This document shows, one piece after another, positions 24,720 through 33,673 of a stretch of DNA of 61,667 nucleotides. A program made the position numbers and the translations under genes. The stretch spans positions 1 through 61,667 of the forward strand of contig JAFGIX010000080.1 of the NCBI GenBank assembly GCA_016929395.1. The letters run 5' to 3'. The DNA comes from Candidatus Zymogenus saltonus. Lineage in GTDB: Bacteria > Desulfobacterota > Zymogenia > Zymogenales > Zymogenaceae. How positions within the stretch are numbered: position 1 is the stretch's first letter; every line of letters starts with the position of its first letter. Below the pieces are notes generated by a model. The model searched no databases. It worked only from the letters and a program-made list of their open reading frames with translations, and had not been told where the DNA came from.

Positions 24720-25010
24720 TCAGGATTCAATGACGATTTTCTTTTCATCCTCTTCGGAAAAGCCTTTCAGGTGTTTTAATGTTGCGATGAGGGTGTCTGT
24801 AACGATAACCTTTGCGAATCCATGAAACTCGACCTGTTTGTCGTCGACCTTTATGTCGATTTTTCGCCCCTTTACAACAAATTCTATAACCTTGGGATTA
24901 TCGACCCCTTTGAGAGGCCTTATGGCGGCCGCAAAGACCTCGGCGACATATTCTTCGATAAACGGATTCAGCTTTATCTCCTGATTGTTGGAAAATGCCT
25001 TTGCCTTCAT
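24720..25010 (-). CDS. Hypothetical protein cotranscribed with tRNA-Arg
   Basis: A 96-residue soluble protein starting MKAKAFSNNQEIKLNPFIEEYV. The open frame extends upstream to 25166, but that part is the tRNA gene translated (it even shows the familiar QGIEHSAPDAGAAGSSPAG string of translated tRNAs). ATG 25010, 27 bases after the tRNA 3' end, is therefore the start. The middle shows alternating charged and hydrophobic strands (VIEFVVKGRKIDIKVDDKQV) and the end is Lys/Glu-rich. Family not recognised. It must share the tRNA promoter unless a second one exists, so RNA processing would free its mRNA. Confidence 0.6.
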   Translation of the reverse strand: MKAKAFSNNQEIKLNPFIEEYVAEVFAAAIRPLKGVDNPKVIEFVVKGRKIDIKVDDKQVEFHGFAKVIVTDTLIATLKHLKGFSEEDEKKIVIES

Positions 25011-25036
25011 CCTGTTTCCCCGTGATAGAAAAGTTA

Positions 25037-25112
25037 TGGTGCGCCCGGCAGGACTTGAACCTGCGGCCCCAGCGTCCGGAGCGCTGTGCTCTATCCCCTG
25101 AGCTACGGGCGC
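25037..25112 (-). tRNA. tRNA-Arg (anticodon CCG)
   Basis: A full cloverleaf on the minus strand: acceptor stem GCGCCCG/CGGGCGC, D stem GCTC/GAGC, anticodon stem CAGCG/CGCTG with loop CTCCGGA (anticodon CCG, reading CGG), T stem GCAGG/CCTGC with TTCAAGT loop, discriminator A, and an encoded CCA. All stems are perfect. 76 bases. Confidence 0.97.
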
Positions 25113-25137
25113 AAAATCTTGGGTTGTCTTTCGGATA

Positions 25138-25166
25138 AATCTATCACAAAACCTCGCTGTAGTCAA
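25138..25166 (-). promoter_or_regulatory. Sigma70-like promoter of the tRNA-Arg unit
   Basis: On the minus strand TTGACT (25166-25161), 17 bases, TAGATT (25143-25138). Transcription would start about 20 bases before the tRNA 5' end. Confidence 0.65.
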
Positions 25167-25253
25167 ACCCCGTTTAATGATATATGAGATTAAGAGAAAT
25201 TTTTTCTATTTGTTCAAGGCGGATTGCATGAAATATTGGATCAACATAAACCC

Positions 25254-26477
25254 TTAATCTTGTTTGATTCTGCCTAGAATAGTATTGTATTGGTCGATAT
25301 AGAGGTCTGCTATATTGTCGAGGTTGAAGTCTTTCTCGATCCTTCTTCTCCCCCTTTTTGCCATATTGTCGCTGGATTTAACGTCCTTTATCGCCCTTAT
25401 GAGACCCCTCGTTAGAGATTTAGTGTCTCCCTCTGAGACGGCTATGCCGGATGAATATATTTTAACCGAATCCTCCTCATATATATATTTCGGCTCTTCC
25501 CCCTCCTTCGCGATCAGCCTCAGGTTTCCGGGGATGTCGGACACCACGGCCGTCAGCCCCATGCACATCGCCTCCAGGAGCGAGTTCGAGATACCCTCGT
25601 ACCTTGAGGGCAGCACGAAGATATCGGCAGCCGCGAGGTATTCATATACGTTGGAGACGCGGCCAGGCGTCAGGACACCCTTTATATTCCGGGCGGCTCG
25701 TTTTACGTATTCATATTCTGGACCGTCTCCGAGCATTATCAAAAGGGCGTCGTCTACTTGCGAGACCACTGCCTCCCACGACTCGATGAGGAGCCTGATG
25801 TTTTTCTGCTCGCTGAACGTGCCGGTAAAAACGACCACCCTCGAAGACGGCGCGATCTTAAGAGAACTTCGAATCTCGTCTCTCTTTCCCTTTACGACCG
25901 TGACGGGCATAATCCCGTTGGGTATCTCGACAATTTTGTCCAGGTCAAATCCATATTGCAAAAGTTCGTCCTTTATGTTTGGGTTGATGGCGACTATCCT
26001 GTCGGCCCGCTTGACTTGATTCAGAAATATATTTCCGAAGAGGGGAGTCTTCTCGAGCCCTGACAGGTCGGAGCCCCGGCCCGAATTGGCGACCTTAATC
26101 AGAAATCCCTTCTTCAGCAGGGCCGCCGCCAGCGCGCACAAGACGGCGTTGTGTCCCGCTATGTGGGCGTGGATGATGTCGTACTCTTCTCGATGAATAA
26201 TAAGAAAGAGAAGGAGGGTTAACATGTAGGTATACGACCCCAGGCGGTAATTGCCCCTCTTATCTCTTATCCCCCAGATACGGTTTTTGTGAATAACTGT
26301 GTCGCCTATACTGGTCTCCCTCTCCTCGTTCGGGTAGGCCCCCGCCACGATCATGACGGGGACCCCTTTTTTCACGAGGGCCTCCGACAGGCGAAGCATC
26401 TGCCTTTCCGCCCCGCCCTTGTTAGGGTGGAACTGGGAAATTACCATCAGGATTCGGGGTTGAGACAATCTATCCAT
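25254..26477 (-). CDS. Glycosyltransferase family 4 protein
   Basis: A GT-B-fold retaining glycosyltransferase. The N-terminal domain has the GGAER loop (about residue 21 from this start) that contacts the acceptor or diphosphate. The C-terminal nucleotide-sugar domain has VVFTGTFSEQKN, then LGDGPEY, and the E-x7-E motif in PSRYEGISNSLLEAMCMG. About 407 residues. It is the last gene of the large glycan cluster. ATG 26477 is chosen; the frame extends to TTG 26510, but a TATAAT box on this strand at 26521-26516 would place transcription start almost on that TTG. Donor sugar and linkage cannot be predicted. Confidence 0.88.
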   Translation of the reverse strand: MDRLSQPRILMVISQFHPNKGGAERQMLRLSEALVKKGVPVMIVAGAYPNEERETSIGDTVIHKNRIWGIRDKRGNYRLGSYTYMLTLLLFLIIHREEYDIIHAHIAGHNAVLCALAAALLKKGFLIKVANSGRGSDLSGLEKTPLFGNIFLNQVKRADRIVAINPNIKDELLQYGFDLDKIVEIPNGIMPVTVVKGKRDEIRSSLKIAPSSRVVVFTGTFSEQKNIRLLIESWEAVVSQVDDALLIMLGDGPEYEYVKRAARNIKGVLTPGRVSNVYEYLAAADIFVLPSRYEGISNSLLEAMCMGLTAVVSDIPGNLRLIAKEGEEPKYIYEEDSVKIYSSGIAVSEGDTKSLTRGLIRAIKDVKSSDNMAKRGRRRIEKDFNLDNIADLYIDQYNTILGRIKQD

Positions 26478-26688
26478 ACGAGTCTCTATTTCGGGGTCGA
26501 TAACCGCCAATCTCTATTATATCCATTCGATTTTCGGGAAAGCGGCTTTACCAAGCTTGTCTGAAGGCGTCAAGATCACCCTCTCCAATTTTATGTCCAA
26601 ACAGCAAGCGGAATCCAAATCATCAAAAGAGGGGCTTTAAAGAGACGAAAAAATTTACTTCTATCTTTGACTCGCAGCAAAATCAACT

Positions 26689-27897
26689 TTATTTCAAGTT
26701 GCTTTTCAGCGCTTCTTCGTAGATATTCTCCACTTCCCTTGCGTAGCGCTCTATGGTGAACTTCTCCTCCACCGTTCTGTATCCGTTCTCTACGATCCTC
26801 TTGCAAAGGTTCTTGTCGACAATGAGCCTTTCCATCGCTTCTGCCAGACCCTCTTCGTCGCCGTATTCCACCAGAAGGCCGTTATGCTCGTGTTTGACTA
26901 TCTCCGGAACACCTCCCGAATTTGTGGCCACTACTGGCGTTCCCATAAACATGGCTTCCACAATCACAATACCAAACGGCTCGTTCAGGGATGGGAGCAC
27001 AAAAATGTCGAGGGCGGAGATTATCTCTCTGGCCTTTGTTGAAAAACCGGTAAAAACGACTTCCCGGTCAATTCCAAGAGAGCCAACCAGATCCTCTAAA
27101 TACTTTCTCATAGGCCCGTCGCCCACAATAAGAAGGACCGCATCTTTTCGTGCTTTTGCAAGCAATGCGAAGGCCTTTATCAAGAGGTCCTGGCTTTTCC
27201 AATCTACCAGGCGACCCGCGGTTCCAATCGAAAACTTCACCTTTTTATCAATTCCAAAAGCCGAATATAAGTTCAATGGAGTTATCGGTTTTTCTATCTC
27301 TGTGGCGTTATAAACCACCCTGGTCTGCTCTTTATTAATCCCCTTTCTGAGCCAGTGGTTTCTTGTGTAGTCTGTGTTTGCAAAAAACAGGTTTACAACT
27401 CTGTTCGCATATTCAGCGCGGTAACCGTCAAAGCCGCCGCTCTGTATCGATTGTAAGCTGCATACACAGGCGATGTCCGTCTCCTCCGCCAAAAAAAGAC
27501 CGAACAGGTCACGATTGACCTGATCGTTTAGATGTATGAGATCAATACTATTCTCACGAACTATCTTCTTCAATGATCTAACCAGGCGCCTGTGAATAAT
27601 ACGGGCAAAAAATAGATAAAACGATGGAGCGTTTTTCTCGGAAAGGACCAAGATTTTATTCAGTATTCTCCTGACAAGACTCGGTACGGTTTGTGTGTAA
27701 AGCAGGTCATTCAAAAGGTGGACCGGAAAGCCCAATTCCTTTACTAGTTCTATATACATATTTTCATTGAGGAAAACTACGACTGGAATGAATCTTGTTT
27801 GATTGATAATCTTTAAATGCTGATAAAGAATTCTAAACGTTCCGCCTGCGCCGGCTCCGGACTCGACAATCAAAATATTCTTTTTATTATTTTCCAT
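26689..27897 (-). CDS. Glycosyltransferase family 4 protein
   Basis: A second GT4/GT-B enzyme of 402 residues. The N-terminus has a glycine-rich acceptor loop (GAGAGGTFR), the linker has IGTAGRLVDWKSQD, and the nucleotide-sugar site contains VGDGPMR and the E-x7-E motif in PSLNEPFGIVIVEAMFMG. It probably adds one sugar to the growing surface glycan at the cytoplasmic face. It follows the next upstream methyltransferase by 79 bases and is separated from the other GT4 by about 210 bases without an obvious terminator, so one transcript is likely. The two GT4 proteins are not close copies. Confidence 0.88.
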   Translation of the reverse strand: MENNKKNILIVESGAGAGGTFRILYQHLKIINQTRFIPVVVFLNENMYIELVKELGFPVHLLNDLLYTQTVPSLVRRILNKILVLSEKNAPSFYLFFARIIHRRLVRSLKKIVRENSIDLIHLNDQVNRDLFGLFLAEETDIACVCSLQSIQSGGFDGYRAEYANRVVNLFFANTDYTRNHWLRKGINKEQTRVVYNATEIEKPITPLNLYSAFGIDKKVKFSIGTAGRLVDWKSQDLLIKAFALLAKARKDAVLLIVGDGPMRKYLEDLVGSLGIDREVVFTGFSTKAREIISALDIFVLPSLNEPFGIVIVEAMFMGTPVVATNSGGVPEIVKHEHNGLLVEYGDEEGLAEAMERLIVDKNLCKRIVENGYRTVEEKFTIERYAREVENIYEEALKSNLK

Positions 27898-27976
27898 TTC
27901 AACTATTCTTTTTATTTAGTACCTTTGAAAAAGCGAGAGAACTAGAGATATTTGCAAGTTGCATTTGAAAAGCGAT

Positions 27977-28723
27977 TCAGTTATCTGCCCATATATTTGG
28001 CTTAAACAGGTTTTTCGACATTATCTCTTTTTTGATTTTTATTGCCCTATCGTATGAACTAGCATTGTTTGTACTTATATATGTGGGACCGGTCAAAAAG
28101 CAGTAGGGAATTTTGACGCCGATATAGCTTAAGGTACGTAGGGATCTTCTGTAGTTCATGTCGTCTATTTTTAAGTTGTACTTAAAATTAGTTTTTAGAA
28201 ATTTCTCAAATCCAATATCGGTAAAATTTCTTAGATGGGGATTTTCCCACTCCTCGCATTTATGCCAGTAAACAGTTTCAGACTTTCCGAGCATTATTTT
28301 CATCGTCCTAAAAAAACCATACTCATTGGGGACGTGGCTTAACAGGTAGCCTTCATTATTGAGTACGGACTTTATTAGATTCAACGTATTTATGGGGTAT
28401 AAAACATGTTCAAAAACATCCGAGCATATTGCGATATCGAATTTCCTGTTTACATCCAAATTTTCCGCACTGTTTAAATCTATGCAATGGAAATCGATCC
28501 CTTTCTCTTTATACATTTTCTCCAATTTATGGTTTGCGTCAATCCCGCAAACGTCTTTGGCAACCTTGGAGACCTCGAACAAGAAAGCGGGGTCCCCGCT
28601 GCCAAATTCTATAACGGAATCAACATTGAACGAGGAAATCAATTTTAGGTATAGTTTTCTCCATGTATTGATGCCCTTCAGGGTGTTATACTTAATATTT
28701 ATATCGATAATGTTGTCTGGCAT
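27977..28723 (-). CDS. Class I SAM-dependent methyltransferase
   Basis: A 248-residue Rossmann-like methyltransferase. Motif I reads VIEFGSGDPAFLFE, the acidic ribose-binding end of strand 2 is CGIDANHK, and motif IV is FDIAICSDVFEHV, as in the methyltransf-11/23 groups that modify small molecules or glycans. The C-terminal 90 residues are Asn/Tyr-rich, probably forming the acceptor lid. The codon use is markedly AT-rich compared with the core genes outside the cluster. Within a glycan cluster the likely job is O-methylation of a sugar, but the substrate is unknown. Confidence 0.8.
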   Translation of the reverse strand: MPDNIIDINIKYNTLKGINTWRKLYLKLISSFNVDSVIEFGSGDPAFLFEVSKVAKDVCGIDANHKLEKMYKEKGIDFHCIDLNSAENLDVNRKFDIAICSDVFEHVLYPINTLNLIKSVLNNEGYLLSHVPNEYGFFRTMKIMLGKSETVYWHKCEEWENPHLRNFTDIGFEKFLKTNFKYNLKIDDMNYRRSLRTLSYIGVKIPYCFLTGPTYISTNNASSYDRAIKIKKEIMSKNLFKPNIWADN

Positions 28724-28755
28724 GTTTTAATTTTATCCTATTTCTAATCTCACGA

Positions 28756-29793
28756 TTATTTTCTTTTCCCGGCGAGAAACAGACCTATTGACTGTTTCAA
28801 TTGGGATTTGAAATCACTCAATAAAAGCCTCCATTTTTTTTTGAGATGCAGAGCCGCGAAGTACCGCGAAACGTCGCCGAGCATTTTTTCGGGTACTATG
28901 TCATATTTTGAAGCGAGATATTCTTTAACAGAAGGCCTTTGCATTATAAACAATGAGTGATCCACATAACCATACGCAAGTGCTATAAATGAGGCCTTGA
29001 GCAGTATTTCTATTTCTTCCGATGTACCGTCCGGCATAATATCGGGATCTTTGAAGTACAGGACATCTCCGTGCATAAGCTGACCGCGAGAATAGGGAAA
29101 TTGTCCCTCAGACAATAGGGGGAGCTTGACCTTTGTGGTACGGCGCCAGTGATGCTGCTCCAAAAACATCATGGGAATGAAACCAAGATCTCTGAGAGAG
29201 CCGTCCAGGTCTTTGAATGTACACTGATTTATATAAAAAGGATAGAACATCACTTCAATTCTGACGACAAGAATCCTGTTTTTTAGTAACTGCTTCCCAT
29301 TATTGATAATATCCATCTCCGAGCCTTGTACATCGATTTTCATGTAGACGGCATCGGTCAAGTTGTACTTTTCTGCAACCTTGTCAAGCGATACAGTTTC
29401 TATTTCAACAGTCTTTTCGAGTTGATAATAGTCCCCCCTTGAAAACGATTCGGCTAATTCGACGTCCGCCTCAAGCAGTGAGCTGCAGCCCCTGTTGCTG
29501 TATATATTTAAGGATTGCTTTTTCTTGTTTTTACCCAGTGCAATCGGCAAATATTTTAGAGAGCGCCAGGGGATTTCCATTTCCGATGTCAGCTTATTCA
29601 TCTTGTCGCATTCGGCTTTATCCGCTTCAAAGCCGACGGCGTCAACGGCAAAAGCCATTGGCAGCAGATCCTCGACAAATCCCCCCCGGCTGCCGATATC
29701 AAGACATTTCATCGGATGATCGAGAAGTAGTTTTCTTAATTCCGATGACCCTAAACATTGATTTTTCATTTTATATATTATCTCAAAAAACAT
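28756..29793 (-). CDS. FkbM-family methyltransferase
   Basis: A 345-residue protein with the FkbM-type SAM fold. Motif I is CLDIGSRGGFVEDL, the strand-2 acid is AVGFEADKAEC, and the diagnostic VYMKIDVQGSEMDIINNG follows near residue 150. FkbM enzymes methylate hydroxyls on sugars or polyketides. A basic, Leu-rich C-terminal about 100 residues (KKKWRLLLSDFKSQLKQ) is extra to the minimal fold. ATG 29793 is used; TTG 29799 is two codons upstream. Flanked closely by genes on the same strand, so part of the cluster operon. Confidence 0.82.
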   Translation of the reverse strand: MFFEIIYKMKNQCLGSSELRKLLLDHPMKCLDIGSRGGFVEDLLPMAFAVDAVGFEADKAECDKMNKLTSEMEIPWRSLKYLPIALGKNKKKQSLNIYSNRGCSSLLEADVELAESFSRGDYYQLEKTVEIETVSLDKVAEKYNLTDAVYMKIDVQGSEMDIINNGKQLLKNRILVVRIEVMFYPFYINQCTFKDLDGSLRDLGFIPMMFLEQHHWRRTTKVKLPLLSEGQFPYSRGQLMHGDVLYFKDPDIMPDGTSEEIEILLKASFIALAYGYVDHSLFIMQRPSVKEYLASKYDIVPEKMLGDVSRYFAALHLKKKWRLLLSDFKSQLKQSIGLFLAGKRK

Positions 29794-29823
29794 TGCCAAA
29801 AGTATCTATTTCTTTACGAGCTA

Positions 29824-31335
29824 TTATTCAAGCAAATTGTCGCATAGCTTCCTAATAGTTTCCAGGTTTCGATGTATATTTTCTTTTTTTACTCTTGAAT
29901 ATGATTCAAAAATGATCTCGGCGGGCATCTCAAACGATTTTGACAGTATCGCGGCGATATAGTGAGTAAGCTTTTTATCGTCCACCGGCGGGCTTTCAAG
30001 GGCCTGTTTGATAGCTCCGGTCAATCTTGATAAATCCCCGCAGAGTATCGCGCCCTCTCCTATCGCCAAGATTGGAGAATCACCTATGATCAATATCGGT
30101 TTGCCCAGTATTATCGCCTCGAGAGCCGCTGTTCCTGTAATTACCGAGACTATATCCGCATTTTTTATCAGTTCGAAATTGTCCTCGAAGGGGGAAACCA
30201 AGAAAACACCGGGAATATTCTTAATACGTTTATAAAAGCCTTTAGGTCTAAGACCGAGCATCGGAATGTGCTCCTTTACAACCATGTTCATCCCTATAGG
30301 AAGGCTTTTTGCTATTGATTCAATTACCGCTATCTGATCCGTATGCATCGGTGCCAAGACCATTGTTGACGCCTCCGGTTCAACTTGAAGTGTATAATAA
30401 CAATAAGGGCGTTTAGGTAAATCCTTTTGTTTCAGTAATTTATCGTTCTTGTAAAGGTATCGTTTTTTTAAGCTCAATTTAAAATTTCTTTGTAAAACCT
30501 GCCATGCTGTTTGAGATTGTAGGGGGAATTCGTATTTTTTGAGAGATGTGTAGACGACTCCTTTTAAATCGGATAATAATTGCTTCGCAATTCTAAATAA
30601 AGAGAGCTTCTTTTGCGCTAAAGAAATTGATAACTCGGAATAATCGGGACTGGTCGGCTTGGAACGGAAACTCTCTATGTACTCACGGGCGGCCGAGATG
30701 TAATCCTCAAGGATATTAGGATCGGTAATGGAATCTCTGTAAATATTTTTAACTTTCTTCAACTCCAAGAAGGGGGAATTGTCACAGATATACAGGGATT
30801 TTATTCTTGTGGTGGTGAGCACTCTGAATTTAAGCCCTAAAAATTGACTGATCTCGTATATTGCCAATGAAAGAGACCCGGCCACTCCTTGAAGAAAAAC
30901 AAGATCCGGATTCATGTTCTTAAGCGTGTTGAAGATATAATCGATCAATCCGACCAAATATCGACGTATCATGTCGACATCCCGTGTTATTTTGACGAGC
31001 TCTACCCGGGGGGAAACGGCACCGCTCACCAAACCATAGCCCACATTACGATCGGCGATAATGAGCCTTCTGAGTACCTCGGTCCCCAGCATCTCTTCAT
31101 ACTTGAGTAACAGCTCTTCATCCAATGGGCCGGACAACCATTTGCGTTCCAAGGTGTCAAGGCGATCCAGCGGTGTTGCGACTAAATCGTTGCGTGAAGA
31201 CACCCTGTTAAATAAATCCCTGTTTGATGTTACTATACCACTTATTTTCGTATCGGGGTATCTGCTCTGCAATTCTTTACAAATCGCCAGCGGCCACTCA
31301 AGGAAGTTCGGTGTGAATATAGTAAACAATCTCAT
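29824..31335 (-). CDS. Capsule polysaccharide biosynthesis (KpsC/KpsS-like) protein
   Basis: A 503-residue protein whose C-terminal half matches the capsule-synthesis (Capsule_synth/KpsS-LipB) pattern. In order it shows YYTLQVEPEAS, a VVKEHIPMLGLRPKGFY block (canonical K-E-H-P...G-x-R), a VSPFEDNFELIKNAD segment and VITGTAALEAIILGKPILI. In characterised members this domain is a Kdo transferase building the lipid-linked terminus of ABC-exported capsules; others are CDP-polyol or glycan-processing enzymes. The N-terminal about 200 residues show no family that I recognise. Together with the ABC exporter in the same cluster it supports an ABC-dependent glycan route. Confidence 0.7.
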   Translation of the reverse strand: MRLFTIFTPNFLEWPLAICKELQSRYPDTKISGIVTSNRDLFNRVSSRNDLVATPLDRLDTLERKWLSGPLDEELLLKYEEMLGTEVLRRLIIADRNVGYGLVSGAVSPRVELVKITRDVDMIRRYLVGLIDYIFNTLKNMNPDLVFLQGVAGSLSLAIYEISQFLGLKFRVLTTTRIKSLYICDNSPFLELKKVKNIYRDSITDPNILEDYISAAREYIESFRSKPTSPDYSELSISLAQKKLSLFRIAKQLLSDLKGVVYTSLKKYEFPLQSQTAWQVLQRNFKLSLKKRYLYKNDKLLKQKDLPKRPYCYYTLQVEPEASTMVLAPMHTDQIAVIESIAKSLPIGMNMVVKEHIPMLGLRPKGFYKRIKNIPGVFLVSPFEDNFELIKNADIVSVITGTAALEAIILGKPILIIGDSPILAIGEGAILCGDLSRLTGAIKQALESPPVDDKKLTHYIAAILSKSFEMPAEIIFESYSRVKKENIHRNLETIRKLCDNLLE

Positions 31336-31370
31336 TTTTTAAAACCGATGGATCTAACCAAAGCTATGTG

Positions 31371-32036
31371 TTATTGCTCTTTCTTCTCGATCAAAAACAT
31401 GAATCGATACGGCTCGTTGTCCGTATATGCCGTTTTCCCGATGTATTGAAATTTCCAGCCCGTAGATCTCGATACGAGTTGACCTACCCAATTATTTATC
31501 GATTCAAAATCGTTATCGACGGCAAAGACCCTCTCTCCCTTGCAGTATTTTCTATTGATACTGCTCGGCTCAAAAAAGAGCCTGCCTTTACATATCTTCA
31601 AAAGGTCGTCGAATACCTCATATCCCTTTTCTATGCTGAATTTTGAGCATATCTCCTGAAAGATCGATAACAGGAAGATCACGTCGAATTTTGGAAATTT
31701 CTTGACGTTTTCCGGGGTTATTCCACCTTCGGAGAAGAAGACGTTGTTCAGGCCCTCTTTTCGTGCTGTTCCGACCGCATAGTCTATCGCATTTTCGAGC
31801 AGATCGAATCCCCATGCGAACCAGCCTTTTTTTGCGGCGTTTATTGTGAAAAATCCCTCATTACACCCGATGTCCAGCACTGTGCCAGGATTTTCTGGGA
31901 GATTTGCCCTAATAATCTCCCATTTCGACCGCGCCCTTTCCATATTCTTCCTTTGATGTGAAACCTTTAAAATCCTGGTATTATATTGACCTATGAGAAA
32001 TAGGGGGATCTTTCTGATTTTTTTCAGTATTTCCAT
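31371..32036 (-). CDS. Class I SAM-dependent methyltransferase
   Basis: A 221-residue methyltransferase with motif I VLDIGCNEGFFTINAAKKG, strand-2 acid WGFDLLENAI, and a motif-IV stretch FDVIFLLSIFQEI. The N-terminal KKIRKIPLFLIGQYNTRIL helix may bind acceptor or membrane. The fold fits small-molecule or glycan methylation; the ending YRFMFLIEKKEQ is a typical last strand. It lies 67 bases upstream (in map terms) of the two kinase-fold genes. A WbdD-like pairing of methyltransferase and kinase in glycan chain termination is possible, though this is inference. Confidence 0.8.
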   Translation of the reverse strand: MEILKKIRKIPLFLIGQYNTRILKVSHQRKNMERARSKWEIIRANLPENPGTVLDIGCNEGFFTINAAKKGWFAWGFDLLENAIDYAVGTARKEGLNNVFFSEGGITPENVKKFPKFDVIFLLSIFQEICSKFSIEKGYEVFDDLLKICKGRLFFEPSSINRKYCKGERVFAVDNDFESINNWVGQLVSRSTGWKFQYIGKTAYTDNEPYRFMFLIEKKEQ

Positions 32037-32103
32037 TTTTTAAAACGCGTGGCAGTTGTTGTCCTTCGAGATAAAACTCTTTAATCGTCACATTACATAT
32101 AGT

Positions 32104-32967
32104 CTAACACTTTTCCTTCAGTCTTCCAACGAGCTCCCTCGAATAGTCCAGCCTTCCCCTTAACTGGATTTTTAAAATAAATGGAAGACCGGAATAACTC
32201 TTGAGATAATATGCAGCAAGGCGAATCAGATTTCCGATAACGATGAATTGTTGGTGATCAAAGATGAATCGTGCTCCACCGGAATTAAGGTATGCATCCT
32301 TAAAAACGTCCCTGTCTATTACTTTGTAGATCGGACCACCCAAGAGAAACTCCCCTGTAACCCGGCCTTCTTGAAAAGAACCCATGTCGATCAGAAACAG
32401 TTTCTTTTCCTGTGTAAAAATATAATTTGAAGGCTTATTGATGTCGGCGTAGACCATACTGGTGCGAATTACATCCGGTTTTATCGAGAGATACTTCCCC
32501 CAGATTTCTTCTGCACTCTGATCGTCAATGGCATTTTGGCTTCTAAGAAAATCCAGGTTCCCTTTGATTTCGGCTAAATATTCCTCCGGTTTGTAACCAA
32601 CTTTTCTGTTGTGCAGATCCGCAAGTATCTCACCAAATGCCCGGGCAAAATCCGCTCCTGAAATATCCGGGGATCTCCCCTTAATAAATTCCAATAGAAT
32701 GACATCATCATTGGAAAAAATAATTTTTGGCACATAGTCCAGTTCGTTGAAGATGTCCATTTTTTTTTGAATACGGACAAGTTTTTTGTTTCCCTTCTCG
32801 GCCCGTAAAAGCTTATAGATCCTGTTATCCTTTGTTATAATCTTATACACCGAAGGCTGCCTTGCTTCCGGCCGCTTCAGGTTGTTTCTTATCCTCTTCC
32901 TCAGAGATATCAGGTGATATGATTTGAAATCACTGCCGATAATGTCGCAAAGCCCCTTTGTCTTCAT
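32104..32967 (-). CDS. Protein-kinase-like (aminoglycoside phosphotransferase-type) protein
   Basis: A 287-residue protein with a kinase-like fold. The N-lobe has RIYKLLRAEKGNKKLV with candidate ATP-binding Lys residues, a hinge with VILLEFIKGRSPD, a catalytic loop VYADINKPSNYIF that keeps the Asp and Asn of H-x-D-x5-N (His replaced by Tyr), and a metal-binding LFLIDMGSF. This arrangement occurs in small-molecule, LPS-core and glycan kinases (WaaP/APH-like). The likely reaction is ATP-dependent phosphorylation of a sugar. Its ATG overlaps the TGA of the adjacent kinase-fold gene by four bases (ATGA), so the pair is translationally coupled. Confidence 0.7.
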   Translation of the reverse strand: MKTKGLCDIIGSDFKSYHLISLRKRIRNNLKRPEARQPSVYKIITKDNRIYKLLRAEKGNKKLVRIQKKMDIFNELDYVPKIIFSNDDVILLEFIKGRSPDISGADFARAFGEILADLHNRKVGYKPEEYLAEIKGNLDFLRSQNAIDDQSAEEIWGKYLSIKPDVIRTSMVYADINKPSNYIFTQEKKLFLIDMGSFQEGRVTGEFLLGGPIYKVIDRDVFKDAYLNSGGARFIFDHQQFIVIGNLIRLAAYYLKSYSGLPFILKIQLRGRLDYSRELVGRLKEKC

Positions 32968-33632
32968 GTTCCCTTCTTTCTAATCATCCCAAGTTTTGAA
33001 AGCAAGTAGGTTTTTACCTTCCTGTAATGATACTTCTCGACATCGATCAACCGCCTTTTTGACAACTCGACGAATTCGTCAAGACAGCGCACATTGTTTA
33101 TTCTTTTCATTTTTGGATTTTGATAGATATTCTCAAGGAGTATCTGATGGAAGTACTCGTTGACAAAAGTGTACTCGAAATCCAACAGGAAAAGCTTATC
33201 CATTTCTACTTGATAAATTAGCTCTTTCGGCGATGTATACAGACAGTTTATGTTGTTCTTGTATAAAAACGAATCTATATGGATTATATGATCTATAATA
33301 CGGTTAAGATCATATTCGGAACAATTTTCAAGAATCTCACATATATCGATACCTTCTATCCTTTCCAATGTGATCGACTGTAAATCGATATCGTAGGCTA
33401 TGAGATTCGGGACGAATTCAGCACCGATTTTTTTAAACCTCTCGTAGGCTTCTAATTCACGGAGGAATTTCACCCTCTGAAGAGGGAAATTCCCGATATT
33501 TGTATGGTATGATTTTTTTACATAATCAGCGTGTATTTCTATCGAGACATCGGTAGAGGTTGTTCTTGTTTCCATAATTGAAGATGTACAGGGTTTTATA
33601 TAAAATTGCGGGGGAATTGTTTTCACCACCAT
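32964..33632 (-). CDS. Kinase-fold protein, apparently missing catalytic residues
   Basis: A 222-residue protein related in layout to its neighbour. It has an N-lobe with LQRVKFLRELEAYERFKK, a hinge with ITLERIEGIDICEIL, and a terminal LFLLDFEYTF that lines up with the metal-binding Asp strand. Where the neighbour has Y-A-D-I-N-K-P-S-N, this protein reads N-C-L-Y-T-S-P-K-E, so the catalytic Asp and the metal-binding Asn appear replaced (Leu and Glu). By eye it looks like a pseudokinase, perhaps a regulatory or scaffold partner of the active-looking protein coupled to it by the ATGA overlap. ATG 33632 lacks a clear ribosome site. Confidence 0.6.
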   Translation of the reverse strand: MVVKTIPPQFYIKPCTSSIMETRTTSTDVSIEIHADYVKKSYHTNIGNFPLQRVKFLRELEAYERFKKIGAEFVPNLIAYDIDLQSITLERIEGIDICEILENCSEYDLNRIIDHIIHIDSFLYKNNINCLYTSPKELIYQVEMDKLFLLDFEYTFVNEYFHQILLENIYQNPKMKRINNVRCLDEFVELSKRRLIDVEKYHYRKVKTYLLSKLGMIRKKGT

Positions 33633-33673
33633 TTAGTAAGCAGGCAATTTAACTCCCCATGACGTTTCAAATA

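Noticed and set aside
24720-25166. A 148-residue minus-strand ORF covering the tRNA-Arg.
   Set aside because: Its first about 50 residues are the translated tRNA and promoter; the real CDS starts at 25010.
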